DNA of 64,000 nucleotides from JABMMZ01 sp044357345 (GTDB taxonomy: Bacteria; Bacteroidota; Bacteroidia; NS11-12g; UBA955), in the NCBI GenBank assembly GCA_044357345.1, contig JBIKPR010000002.1, forward strand, positions 31,844 through 95,843, in the 5' to 3' direction. How positions within the stretch are numbered: position 1 is the stretch's first letter; each line of letters begins with the position of its first letter. Of the stretch, positions 27,671-35,831 are shown piece by piece. Both the position numbers and the translations under genes were made by a program. The notes beneath the pieces were generated by a model. The model was given only the letters and a program-made list of their open reading frames with translations. It was not told the origin of the DNA and ran no database searches.

Positions 27671-27743
27671 GCAACAGCAAGAGGGCTGAGTGGAGTTGGA
27701 AATACGAGGAGATCTCGAAATAAGTGAAAATAAAAATACGATT
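27671..27743 (+). repeat. Intergenic repeat S, copy 1
   Basis: AACAGCAAGAGGGCTGAGTG and the following segment ending AAAATACGATT recur at 29652. Together with the REP that follows directly (27744) it forms a composite unit. Confidence 0.7.
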
Positions 27744-27803
27744 ACATGTTGTTGGAATCCCTGCCAACAACGCCGCCAGTGCGATGACATAGTAGTTGTT
27801 TAC
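27744..27803 (-). repeat. REP-like repeat, copy R2, left flank of RAYT gene
   Basis: Reverse orientation. Read on the minus strand: GTAAACAACTAC, then GGCGTTGTTGGCAGGGATTC and CAACAACATGT. Contains the 8-bp stem GTTGTTGG with CCAACAAC around an 8-nt loop. It mirrors copy R3 on the other side of the transposase. Confidence 0.85.
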
Positions 27804-27840
27804 GCTTGTAAGTAGTTCTAATTTTTTGTATCTTTAAGAT

Positions 27841-28374
27841 ATGAAAGCTAAATTTAATGAAACACTATTCTTCACTGCAACCGATCTAAATTGGATGCCT
27901 CTATTACAAAGTAAAACAAATAAGAATGATATTTTAGATTGTTTGAGTTATCTATCTAAGAATGACAAATGTAGAATATATGCATTCGTTATTATGCCGA
28001 ATCACATTCACTTAATTCTCGATTTAATTTCTATAAACAAATCTTCATTTCAAAACAGTTTTTTAGCTTATACTGCTAAGCAATGTTTAAATCACTTGAA
28101 AAATACGAACTCTATATACCTGCCAAATTTAAAATCTACACAAGGTGATCGTCAATTTCAATTTTGGGAACGTAACCCTTTTTGGACTTACATTCAAAAT
28201 GAAGAATTAATGATTCAGAAAATTGGATACATTCATTTAAATCCAGTTCGCAAAGGCTATTTGAAATGTAAAACTGGTAGAGATTACTTTTACAGTTCCG
28301 CAAAGTCTTATGCAGATAAAACGGCTTATTTCGATTTTTTGAACTTAACCTGTCTTAATTATGAATGGGGTTAG
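27841..28374 (+). CDS. REP-associated tyrosine transposase (RAYT), IS200-like
   Basis: 177 residues. The HUH metal motif is seen in FVIMPNHIHLILDL near residue 55 and the conserved IGYIHLNPVRKGY near 129 carries the candidate catalytic Tyr. This matches TnpA-REP proteins, single-strand nucleases that act on REP hairpins. It is flanked by inverted REP copies (27744 and 28390), the typical RAYT arrangement, and related copies lie elsewhere in the window. Start is ATG with TATCTTTA 4 nt upstream. Apparently intact, so it may be active. Confidence 0.88.
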   Translation: MKAKFNETLFFTATDLNWMPLLQSKTNKNDILDCLSYLSKNDKCRIYAFVIMPNHIHLILDLISINKSSFQNSFLAYTAKQCLNHLKNTNSIYLPNLKSTQGDRQFQFWERNPFWTYIQNEELMIQKIGYIHLNPVRKGYLKCKTGRDYFYSSAKSYADKTAYFDFLNLTCLNYEWG

Positions 28375-28389
28375 CGCGCCTGAAGAGAC

Positions 28390-28450
28390 GTTAACAACTA
28401 TATTAACATTTTTTTTATGGCGTTGTTGGCAGGGATTCCAACAACATGTT
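28390..28450 (+). repeat. REP-like repeat, copy R3, right flank of RAYT gene
   Basis: Forward orientation, starting GTTAACAACTAT and ending CCAACAACATGTTTT, with the same GTTGTTGG/CCAACAAC hairpin as R2. Begins 15 bp after the RAYT stop. Confidence 0.85.
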
Positions 28451-28478
28451 TTAGGAAGTCTTGTCCTAACTGTTTCCC

Positions 28479-28931
28479 CTACTGTGCGTTCAAAAATGAC
28501 AACTGTGCCATTTCTTTTTCTTGCTCGGAGCGCATGCCTATGCCTAGGTCGCCAGCATTGCTAACGTAGAAGGCAAGTTCTTTTAAACTGGTATATAAAT
28601 CGTGGGCGAAAGTAGAATCTAGTTTTGGGAAAATATCGTTTAAGCCTTTCAACATAGAGATCAACATGTCGTTTCTTTCTGTGGTTGATTCGGGCAAAGA
28701 GCTAATTAACATTTCTATGCTTTCTTCAGTGTGTCCATCAACGGTTTTGTAAACGCCACTTACATCGCGGGTTTCAGAATACGTTTTGATGTGGATGATT
28801 TTAACGGCTTGTTCGATTTCGCTAGGGGTGAATTCACCATCAGAACCAGACACCAAGGCTGAAATTAATACTGGTGCATTAACGATTAAATTTTTTTCGG
28901 CTGACGATAAATGTTCTATTTTGCTGAGCAT
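28479..28931 (-). CDS. Small conserved protein, possibly TerB-like helical fold
   Basis: 150 residues from the ATG at 28931. Mostly helical and acidic, with SGSDGEFTPSEIEQAVKII near residue 27, which resembles the metal-binding acidic loop at the start of TerB-like domains. No signal peptide or membrane span. An upstream TTG (28958) is in frame but would sit on the predicted promoter. It is divergent from ccmB with a 53-bp shared promoter region. Function not known. Confidence 0.6.
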   Translation of the reverse strand: MLSKIEHLSSAEKNLIVNAPVLISALVSGSDGEFTPSEIEQAVKIIHIKTYSETRDVSGVYKTVDGHTEESIEMLISSLPESTTERNDMLISMLKGLNDIFPKLDSTFAHDLYTSLKELAFYVSNAGDLGIGMRSEQEKEMAQLSFLNAQ

Positions 28932-28984
28932 ACAAATGTTTATATTACTTTTGCGCAAAAGTACAATTTTTTAGCTTTGACACA

Positions 28985-29626
28985 ATGGTAGAAATGGTGA
29001 AATTTTTTTTAAGGGAGGAATGGAAAGGCAAATACGCTATTGTCGGGGCTTTTCTGTACATTTTTACCGCGGTTCTCATCACGTTTTTAAGTCTCCCAGG
29101 CATGGACAAGCCCCATTTTAGTGCCATCTTCTGGATTGTTATTGTATTTACCACCTTGCAAGGCATCTCAAAAGCCTTTATACAAATGCGCAAAAACAAT
29201 TTCGTTTTTTGGCATCAAATCTGTTCCCCTCAACATTTTTTAGCCGCCCGTTTAATCACCTCAGCGCTTTTAATGATGGTCTTTACCTTATTCGCGTATG
29301 CCGTGTTTACCCTCATGCACGGTCAAGTGAGCGAAGGTGGTCCTAGTTTCTTATTGGTCTGCCTTGTTACGGGCATAGGCATATCGTCTATCTTTACCAT
29401 TAGCAGCAGCATAGCTACCAAAACAGATAATCCAGGTGTCTTATTGCCGGTATTGACTTTCCCTGTTATTCTGCCCTTAATCTTAATAGGTTCCAAAGCA
29501 GGCAAAAAGGCCATCGATGAACTAGGTTTCTCGGTCCTGCTTCCCGACCTATTGGTGCTTATGGCATTTAATGTTTTGATTGTGGTAATGGGCTTGGTGT
29601 TGATTAAGTTTATATGGAAGGAGTAG
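28985..29626 (+). CDS. ccmB: Heme exporter protein CcmB
   Basis: 213 residues with six hydrophobic segments and the CcmB pattern FFLREEWKGKYAIVGAFLYIF, FIQMRKNNFVFWHQICSPQ and LLPVLTFPVILPLILIG. CcmB is the membrane subunit of the CcmABCD system for cytochrome c maturation. ccmA and ccmC are not in the window. TAGCTTTG ends 5 nt before the ATG, with TTTTG about 18 nt further upstream. Its stop codon lies inside a long hairpin. Confidence 0.88.
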   Translation: MVEMVKFFLREEWKGKYAIVGAFLYIFTAVLITFLSLPGMDKPHFSAIFWIVIVFTTLQGISKAFIQMRKNNFVFWHQICSPQHFLAARLITSALLMMVFTLFAYAVFTLMHGQVSEGGPSFLLVCLVTGIGISSIFTISSSIATKTDNPGVLLPVLTFPVILPLILIGSKAGKKAIDELGFSVLLPDLLVLMAFNVLIVVMGLVLIKFIWKE

Positions 29627-29652
29627 CTCTTCGCCTTGCGAAGAGCTACTCC
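29620..29652 (+). terminator. ccmB 3' hairpin
   Basis: Perfect 15-bp stem GGAGTAGCTCTTCGC with a 3-nt loop; the ccmB stop codon (TAG) is part of the stem. There is no T run after it, so it may act by stabilising the 3' end rather than as a classic terminator. One arm is repeated at 29771. Confidence 0.65.
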
Positions 29653-29743
29653 ACAACAGCAAGAGGGCTGAGTGGAGTGGGAAATACGACGAGATTTCGA
29701 AAATATTATAGATCAAAAAATACGATTACATGTTGTAATGGCG
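29652..29743 (+). repeat. Intergenic repeat S, copy 2, with truncated REP (R6)
   Basis: ACAACAGCAAGAGGGCTGAG to ATACGATT matches copy 1, then ACATGTTGT and a GGCG remnant of a REP at 29728-29743. The REP is deleted internally. Confidence 0.65.
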
Positions 29744-29770
29744 TTTTTTTTAAGTGTAACACTTTGAAGG

Positions 29771-29831
29771 GCGAAGAGCTATTCCACAACAGCAAGAGGG
29801 ATGAGTGGAGTAGGAAATACGACTAGATTTC
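29771..29831 (+). repeat. Intergenic repeat S, copy 3 (partial)
   Basis: GCGAAGAGCTATTCCACAAC and AGCAAGAGGGATGAGTGGAG repeat the ccmB hairpin arm plus S core. It breaks off after GACTAGATTTC. Confidence 0.65.
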
Positions 29832-29940
29832 AATTCAATAACAATTGACGAAATTGCATAGAAACTCGAGCTCGAAATTTATAGGGATACTAGAATCTCC
29901 AAACTACATCGACTAAACTCAGCCCTGTTGCTGTTGTTCC

Positions 29941-29963
29941 TTATTGAGCCGGAGGCTCAATAA
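29941..29963 (-). terminator. Hairpin at 3' end of the dehydrogenase gene
   Basis: TTATTGAGCC, 3-nt loop, GGCTCAATAA. The stop codon of the minus-strand gene lies inside it. Confidence 0.6.
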
Positions 29964-31156
29964 GCATAGTCCGTCAAATACTCATACTCATGTGTCAACT
30001 TACCGTCTTTGCAAATGCATGCATTGTCGATGACTGTGCTTTCGGTTTTGAGTAGTTCAGGTATTACGTATTCGATGAGCATTGCACCGAAGCCTTCGCT
30101 GGCATCGCGGGGTAGTTCAGTTGGTAAATTGCCTACCGCCATAATGTCGATGGTGTTGTCTAAATACGGCTCACACATGCTCATTGACATAGGATCGTAA
30201 CCAAATACAGGGTCAAATATCTTGGTGTCTTTTAAAGTAATGGGAACACCACCATTTACATCGCAACTGATATCGGCAATCACTTTGGTTTTGAAGGTAC
30301 TTAATCGGGTGTCGTTTTCAGAAAACAAACGGTCCATACGCTCGTCCCAGTAAATGCCATTAATCAATAAATCGCAATGCGGTAAATAGTACCTAAACAC
30401 ACAACGGTAACGGGTAGGGTCGTGGTGAAAATCGCTTCTATCATAAGCCTTGCCATCAATACGCTCGTATAGGTTTTCACTTAACAAAACTGCAAACACC
30501 GGTTCTGCAAATATCTTGGTTAAAATATCCGCTGGTGTTACCTGTTTGATGCCTACTTCGTTTAATAACTCAAGGGCACCTAGTGACACACGCCCATTGC
30601 CGGTAAGAATGATTTTTATATTTGGTAAAATTGCTTTTTTTAGCTCGCGTTTTAGCTCAGCATAATCCCCACATTGGTAGGCCGGTTTGAGATCGAAAGT
30701 CTTGTATTTCTTACCCCAAGCGATCAGTCCGTTGTAAGCACCAACCACACCAGCAAAGCGACCAAAACCAAGTATACGGTCGCCGTTTTTCCAACGCAAG
30801 GTTTCGTAATCAATGAGTTTAATTTTCTTTTCAATCAATGCATGCATCAAGCCTTTGTTGTGTGCTTGTTTTTTGATGGTATGCGAAAAGAATAAATAGG
30901 TTTTATTGGCTATCAATTTATCGGACGGAACTTCCTTAATTCCGAATAAAAAATCGCAGGCACTCAGGTCTTCTTTTACTTCAACGCCCACTTTCGTGTA
31001 TAATTCATCAGAAAAGCAACGATCGTTCGACGATTGGATCAAGAGTTGCAATTGTGGGTAACGCGACTTCAATTCAACACACTGTGCAGGGGTAAAGGCT
31101 ACACGTTTATCAGCGGGTTGTTTTTCTTCTCGAATAATACCGATTGAGATGGACAT
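29957..31156 (-). CDS. AlaDH/PNT-family NAD(P)-dependent dehydrogenase, saccharopine dehydrogenase-like
   Basis: 399 residues. The N-terminal AlaDH/PNT domain is seen in IGIIREEKQPADKRVAFTPAQC, and an NAD-binding region in IKIILTGNGRVSLGALELLNEVG near 180, where the glycine loop is GNGRVS rather than the more usual GxGxxG. The middle (LGFGRFAGVVGAYNG) and end match the lysine-forming saccharopine dehydrogenase/alanine dehydrogenase group. Reaction is probably oxidative deamination or reductive condensation of an amino acid, but the substrate is not certain. TACCTTTG ends 4 nt before the ATG. Confidence 0.78.
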   Translation of the reverse strand: MSISIGIIREEKQPADKRVAFTPAQCVELKSRYPQLQLLIQSSNDRCFSDELYTKVGVEVKEDLSACDFLFGIKEVPSDKLIANKTYLFFSHTIKKQAHNKGLMHALIEKKIKLIDYETLRWKNGDRILGFGRFAGVVGAYNGLIAWGKKYKTFDLKPAYQCGDYAELKRELKKAILPNIKIILTGNGRVSLGALELLNEVGIKQVTPADILTKIFAEPVFAVLLSENLYERIDGKAYDRSDFHHDPTRYRCVFRYYLPHCDLLINGIYWDERMDRLFSENDTRLSTFKTKVIADISCDVNGGVPITLKDTKIFDPVFGYDPMSMSMCEPYLDNTIDIMAVGNLPTELPRDASEGFGAMLIEYVIPELLKTESTVIDNACICKDGKLTHEYEYLTDYAY

Positions 31157-31160
31157 GGGG

Positions 31161-31168
31161 CAAAGGTA
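31161..31168 (-). promoter_or_regulatory. -7 box abutting the dehydrogenase start
   Basis: TACCTTTG, then CCCC, then ATG on the minus strand. The gap is 4 nt. No clear -33 element. Confidence 0.4.
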
Positions 31169-31256
31169 ATGGAAACGGATGTATTAGGGGATAAGGTCTA
31201 GTGTTTAGGGTATAGTTTTTTGATATTGCTTGATTATAGCCAATGCTAAAATTGAT

Positions 31257-31312
31257 ACATGTTGTTGGTATACTCGCGAGCTCGTGAGAACGCTTCACTT
31301 CGTTGCGCATTT
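31257..31312 (-). repeat. REP-like repeat, copy R5 (partial, long-variant)
   Basis: ACATGTTGTTGGTATACTCG, then an inner palindrome and GCGCAACGAAGTG on the minus strand, matching the right half of copy R1 at 8638. The GTAAACAACTAC end is lost. Confidence 0.65.
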
Positions 31313-31474
31313 GCAACTTTGCACGAATTCTGCCGCGGGGAGTGGAGTCTCTGGTACATTGATCAATTCATCAATATTTCAATTCCTAATTTTCTCACTT
31401 TATCACTTGCTTTGCTTACAAAAGAAGCCATGCCTTAAGTAAGTGTACTATTGATAAAAATGAAATGTATTTAG

Positions 31475-31482
31475 TATATTTG
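31475..31482 (+). promoter_or_regulatory. -7 box abutting the toxin-antitoxin operon
   Basis: TATATTTG, CTTT, then GTG at 31487. A TTG lies about 21 nt upstream of the box, at proper -33 spacing. Predicts leaderless GTG initiation. Confidence 0.5.
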
Positions 31483-31486
31483 CTTT

Positions 31487-31777
31487 GTGAAAAATCTCAC
31501 AGTGATATTAGAAACATTAAAAGTTAATAAGCATAGACTTACTGAAAAATACGGTCTAAGTTTTTTGGCTGTTTTTGGTTCATATAGTCGTGAGCAGCAG
31601 CAATCAAAAAGCGATGTAGATATTCTTGTCGATTTCAAAAAGCCAATCGGTATAGAGTTTATAGATCTTGCGGATGAGCTTGAATCGATTTTAAAACTTA
31701 AAGTTGACCTTGTTTCTAAAAATGGTCTAAAACCTCAATATTTTGCAGTCATTGAAAAAGATTTGAAATATGTCTAA
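31487..31777 (+). CDS. mntA: MNT-type nucleotidyltransferase antitoxin
   Basis: 96 residues from GTG. Minimal nucleotidyltransferase fold with GSYSREQQQSKSDVDILVDF near residues 31-50, which holds the GSxxR...SDxD metal site. In MNT-HEPN systems this protein adds AMP units to the HEPN toxin and so silences it. It overlaps the toxin gene by 8 bp. A full catalytic motif is present, so it should be active. Confidence 0.88.
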   Translation: MKNLTVILETLKVNKHRLTEKYGLSFLAVFGSYSREQQQSKSDVDILVDFKKPIGIEFIDLADELESILKLKVDLVSKNGLKPQYFAVIEKDLKYV

Positions 31778-32105
31778 TAGAGAGCCAATTTTGTTGATTT
31801 CAGATATATTAAGTTCTATTGCTAAAATAAAAACTTATATTATAGGATACACATTTGAAGGCTTTGTTAATGATTCTAAAACATGCGATGCAGTTATAAG
31901 GAATTTTGAGATTATTGGGGAAGCTGCCAATAGAATTCCAGATGAAATGAGAGAACAATATCCGGAAATTAATTGGTTTAGAATACGTGGATTCAGGAAT
32001 AGAATAGTACACGATTATATGGGGATTGATTACAGTATTGTTTGGGTCATTATTAAAAATGATTTGGATGCTTTAGAAAGTGAAATTTCTAAGATTATAA
32101 TTTAA
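31770..32105 (+). CDS. hepT: HEPN-domain RNase toxin (HepT-like, DUF86)
   Basis: 111 residues, all helical. The RNase motif Rx4-6H is seen as RNRIVHDY near residue 77-84, together with the conserved NFEIIGEAANRIPDEMRE. HepT toxins cleave RNA unless AMPylated by the partner. The pair is a likely mobile defence or stability module, since it sits in a repeat-rich stretch between chromosomal genes. Confidence 0.88.
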   Translation: MSNREPILLISDILSSIAKIKTYIIGYTFEGFVNDSKTCDAVIRNFEIIGEAANRIPDEMREQYPEINWFRIRGFRNRIVHDYMGIDYSIVWVIIKNDLDALESEISKIII

Positions 32106-32296
32106 ATTTATCTATTGATATTCAATGATCTTTTATAGGCATCTCAGCTTCTTTTTGGGGTTATAGCAAATTTATGGTTATTAAGTGAATGTGAATCCAT
32201 TACCAGAGACTACACTTCATTTAGTCACGGTAAGCGTTTCAGAATTTAACCCCATCGGGGTGTAACATTTGTAGAGATTGTGGTTAAAATTCAAAG

Positions 32297-32617
32297 GGGA
32301 ATAACTTTGTTGTTCCCGAGGTGGGGGCCTTACAAGGACATTCATTTCAATGCGCTTTTATTCAAAAGCTTTTTTTTAGAGTGAATGAGAATGTGAAATA
32401 TTAGGGAATAACTTTGTTGTTCCCGAGGTGGGGGACTTACAAGAACATTCATTTCAATGCGCTTTTATTCAAAAGCTTTTTTTTAGAGTGAATGAGAATG
32501 TGAAATATTAGGGAATAACTTTGTTGTTCCCGACGTGGGGGCCTTACAAGGACAAACAATTGAATGCGCTTTTTCAAAGCTTTTTTTAATTCCATCTCTG
32601 CTTTTGAAAGTGAACTT
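32297..32617 (+). repeat. Three tandem 107-bp repeats downstream of ssrA
   Basis: Copies begin at 32297, 32404 and 32511, each opening with GGGAATAACTTTGTTGTTCC, a self-complementary hairpin, and containing an AAAAGCTTTT palindrome and TTTTTTTAGAG. The third copy is degenerate at its end. Copies 1 and 2 are almost identical. No ORF. Stretch 32106-32296 upstream holds no gene. Confidence 0.9.
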
Positions 32618-32634
32618 TCAACGCATTAATAGAA

Positions 32635-32666
32635 TTAAAAATGCCAACACTGTCGTGTTGGCATTC
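32635..32666 (-). terminator. ssrA terminator
   Basis: AATGCCAACAC, 4-nt loop, GTGTTGGCATT, followed on the minus strand by TTTAATT. Lies 16 nt past the tmRNA 3' end. Confidence 0.85.
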
Positions 32667-32681
32667 AATTGTTTGTTCTTG

Positions 32682-33049
32682 TGGAGCTGGAGGGAATCGA
32701 ACCCTCGTCCGAACTAGGAAATGATGGCGCTTTCTACATGTTTAGAAACCATTATTTTTCGAGTTGTGAAAGCTTGGTTTCAGACCTTGCCACAACCTTA
32801 TGCTACTTGTAATGCAAACAGCCGCTGCAACACTGCTTACATACCCGGGTATGTCGAACACCGTAACCCGTTACCGACCCAGACAAGGGCAACGACAGTG
32901 TATGGAAATTTACCTAATCACTGATTAAGCAGCCATTGCGAAGTTATTTTCGCCTCTTGAAGTTTTGAGTGTTGAGATTAAAGAGCCAGCAAACAAAGCT
33001 CTACATGCTTACACCCCATTCGCTCTACCCGTCAATTCCGGTCAGCCCC
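32682..33049 (-). ncRNA. ssrA: tmRNA (ssrA)
   Basis: About 368 nt. The 5' end GGGGCTGACC pairs with the 3' CAGCTCC to form the acceptor stem (with one G-U), followed by discriminator A; CCA is not encoded. The T arm GAGGGTTCGATTCCCTC is next to the 3' end. The tag frame reads GGC GAA AAT AAC TTC GCA ATG GCT GCT TAA, giving GENNFAMAA, close to the GENNYALAA-type tag of Bacteroidota. It rescues stalled ribosomes by trans-translation and marks peptides for proteolysis. smpB is not in the window. No other tRNA-like gene was found. Confidence 0.95.
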
Positions 33050-33408
33050 ATGTGGTTTTTACGAACTGCAAAGATACGGACAATTGAAAATAAATTAATG
33101 TAAATTTGTTGTGCTATTAAGTCCTGATATTCTGTCAAAATTTTCGAACAACTCTGACTCATGTTTTTTCATTTTGTCTGAACGTCCATTTGTATAATTT
33201 TTTCAATTCATCTACAATTTCAATCTCCACTCCCGATAGCTATCGGGAGTGGAGCTGTGTTACTCCCACAGTTCTAGGTGGGATCTAATGTTGGGTTGTG
33301 AAACTAGGTGAAGTCTTATGGTATGGGGTCAACCCAATCTCATCACGGACCATCCAAAACGTCGGTTTCTTTTAAGATTTATTATTTGTCAAATGCTTTT
33401 GTTTTTTC
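33050..33408. other. Intergenic region between ssrA and nrdA
   Basis: No gene seen in 359 bp. It holds the ssrA promoter region on the minus strand and the perfect palindrome listed separately at 33225. Confidence 0.5.
33225..33254. repeat. Perfect 30-bp palindrome
   Basis: CTCCACTCCCGATAG and its exact complement with no spacer, centred between 33239 and 33240. No T run. May be a terminator between convergent-like transcripts, a protein site or a relic of an insertion. Confidence 0.85.
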
Positions 33409-35811
33409 TTAAGAACCGCAGCTGATGCATCCTTCTTCCATGGAGCATGCAGCACCTTCACTGAATACGGGTTGTATGTCTTTGCTCGGGTTTGTTAAAT
33501 CGTTTGTGGGTGCAGCAGTGGGGATTACTGGACTTACCTCATTATTGCCTTGCTTTTCTACTGTAAATTGGACTGCTTGCGATGCGGCTTGTGTACGCAA
33601 ATAATACATACCTGTTTTTAAGCCACTTTTCCAAGCGTGAAAGTGCATTGAAGTTAATTTAGACGTATTAGGATTGTCGATAAATAAGTTTAATGATTGC
33701 GATTGACAAACAAAGGCACCCCTATCGGCTGACATATCGATGATGTTACGTTGCTTTATTTCCCAAACTGTTTTGTATAGCTCTTTAATATCACCTGGTA
33801 TTTCATCTATATTTTGTATACTGCCATTGGCGGCTACAATTTTGTTTTTCATGCTGTTGTCCCATAAACCTAAGCTTACTAAGTCTTTCAACAAATGTTT
33901 GTTAACGATGATGAATTCGCCACTCAAAACCCTTCGTGTATAAATGTTGGATGTATAGGGTTCAAAACATTCGTTGTTTCCGAAAATTTGAGAAGTAGAA
34001 GCTGTGGGCATTGGCGCTAGTAAAAGCGAATTTCGTACACCGTGCTTTAGTACTTCTTCTTTTAATGTTTTCCAATCCCATTTTTCAGATGGGATTACAT
34101 TCCACATGTCAAATTGAAATATTCCTTTAGAAACTGGGGAGCCTTCATATGTTTGGTAGGGTCCTTGTGTTTTTGCCAAATCTTTACTAGCGGTCATAGC
34201 TGCAAAGTATATGGTTTCAAAAATATTTTTATTCAATGCTTTGGCCGATTCACTCTCAAAAGGCAAACGCAATAAAATAAAAACATCTGCCAATCCTTGC
34301 ACACCAATACCAATTGGCCTGTGTTTCATATTGGAGTTTTTGGCCTCGATTACTGGATAATAATTGTTATCAATAATTTTGTTCAGATTTTTTGCAACCT
34401 GGTACGTTACATCGTACAATTTTTGGTGATCAAATTTCCCTTCAAGTACAAATTTCGGCAACGCAATAGAGGCCAAATTGCATACAGCAACTTCGTCGGG
34501 ACTGGTATATTCCATAATCTCAGTGCAAAGATTGCTGCTTTTAATGGTTCCAATATTTTGTTGATTGCTTTTGCTGTTTGCCGCATCTTTATAAAGCATA
34601 TAAGGTGTTCCTGTTTCTATTTGCGATTGCAAAATGGCGAACCACAAATCTTGCGCTTTTATTGTTTTTCTTGCTTTGCCTTCCGATTCATATTTGGTGT
34701 ACAAGGCTTCAAATTCGTTGCCCCAACATTCGCTTAAACCAGGGCATTCATTTGGACAAAACAAACTCCATTCTCCATTGGCTTCAACACGTTTCATAAA
34801 TAAATCGCAAATCCATAAGGCAAAAAACAAATCTCTGGCACGCATTTCTTCTTTTCCGTGGTTTTTTCTCAAATCTAAGAAATCAAAAATATCGGCATGC
34901 CAAGGTTCAATGTAAATGGCAAAAGCACCTTTTCTTTTTCCTCCACCTTGGTCCACATATCGCGCAGTATCGTTAAACACCCTCAGCATTGGAACAATGC
35001 CATTGCTTGTGCCGTTTGTGCCACCAATGTAACTGCCTGTGGCTCTAACATTGTGAATGGCCAAGCCAATGCCGCCAGCACTTTGCGATATTTTTGCTGT
35101 TTGTTTTAATGTGTCGTATATTCCATCTATGCTATCCTCTTTAACGGTTAATAAAAAGCAAGAACTCATTTGAGGCTTTGGTGTTCCTGCATTGAACAAA
35201 GTAGGTGTGGCATGTGTCATCCATTTTTCGCTCATTAAATGGTAAGTAGCAATTGCATTTTCAATATCTTCTTTGTGTATGCCCAAGGCCACCCTCATAT
35301 ACATATGTTGTGGGCGTTCAACTATTTTTCCATTTACTTTTAAGAGGTACGATTTTTCTAGGGTTTTAAAACCAAAATAGTCGAATCCAAAGTCTCTGTC
35401 ATAAATGATTGTACTATCCAATAATTCTTCGTTTTCGTCAATAATCTTCATCACATCATCTGCTATCAATGGAAGTGTTTTATTGGTGTTTTCATCCACA
35501 TAATTGTACAAACTACGCATTGTTGCTGAAAAGCTTTTAGTGGTGTTTTTGTGCAAATTGCTTACTGCAATTCTTGAAGCAAGAATGGCATAATCAGGAT
35601 GGGCAATGGTTAATGAAGCAGCGGTTTCAGCCGCCAAGTTGTCCAGTTCTGTTGTTGGTACACCTGCATATATTCCTTCAATGGTTTTTTTTGCAACCTC
35701 TATCACATTCACAATAGGGCTAAGGCTATAACTTAACTTCTCTAAACGGGCAGTTACTTTGTCAAATTTTACCGCTTCTTGTTTGCCATTTCTTTTTATT
35801 ACGAAACTCAT
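33409..35811 (-). CDS. nrdA: Ribonucleoside-diphosphate reductase class I alpha subunit
   Basis: 800 residues. ATP-cone at the N-terminus (FVIKRNGKQEAVKFDKV), the active-site Cys in PQMSSCFLL, the second in NLCTEIMEY, the loop EVAVCNLASIALPKF, and the C-terminal redox pair in GCISCGS. With the beta subunit it reduces NDPs to dNDPs. Length and layout are normal. It follows nrdB after 20 bp on the same strand, a two-gene operon with nrdB first. Confidence 0.97.
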   Translation of the reverse strand: MSFVIKRNGKQEAVKFDKVTARLEKLSYSLSPIVNVIEVAKKTIEGIYAGVPTTELDNLAAETAASLTIAHPDYAILASRIAVSNLHKNTTKSFSATMRSLYNYVDENTNKTLPLIADDVMKIIDENEELLDSTIIYDRDFGFDYFGFKTLEKSYLLKVNGKIVERPQHMYMRVALGIHKEDIENAIATYHLMSEKWMTHATPTLFNAGTPKPQMSSCFLLTVKEDSIDGIYDTLKQTAKISQSAGGIGLAIHNVRATGSYIGGTNGTSNGIVPMLRVFNDTARYVDQGGGKRKGAFAIYIEPWHADIFDFLDLRKNHGKEEMRARDLFFALWICDLFMKRVEANGEWSLFCPNECPGLSECWGNEFEALYTKYESEGKARKTIKAQDLWFAILQSQIETGTPYMLYKDAANSKSNQQNIGTIKSSNLCTEIMEYTSPDEVAVCNLASIALPKFVLEGKFDHQKLYDVTYQVAKNLNKIIDNNYYPVIEAKNSNMKHRPIGIGVQGLADVFILLRLPFESESAKALNKNIFETIYFAAMTASKDLAKTQGPYQTYEGSPVSKGIFQFDMWNVIPSEKWDWKTLKEEVLKHGVRNSLLLAPMPTASTSQIFGNNECFEPYTSNIYTRRVLSGEFIIVNKHLLKDLVSLGLWDNSMKNKIVAANGSIQNIDEIPGDIKELYKTVWEIKQRNIIDMSADRGAFVCQSQSLNLFIDNPNTSKLTSMHFHAWKSGLKTGMYYLRTQAASQAVQFTVEKQGNNEVSPVIPTAAPTNDLTNPSKDIQPVFSEGAACSMEEGCISCGS

Positions 35812-35831
35812 ATTACTAAATATCTTTGTTG

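Noticed and set aside
32297..32617. 107-bp repeats as a CRISPR array or tRNA cluster
   Set aside because: No unique spacers between copies and no cloverleaf; only simple hairpins.
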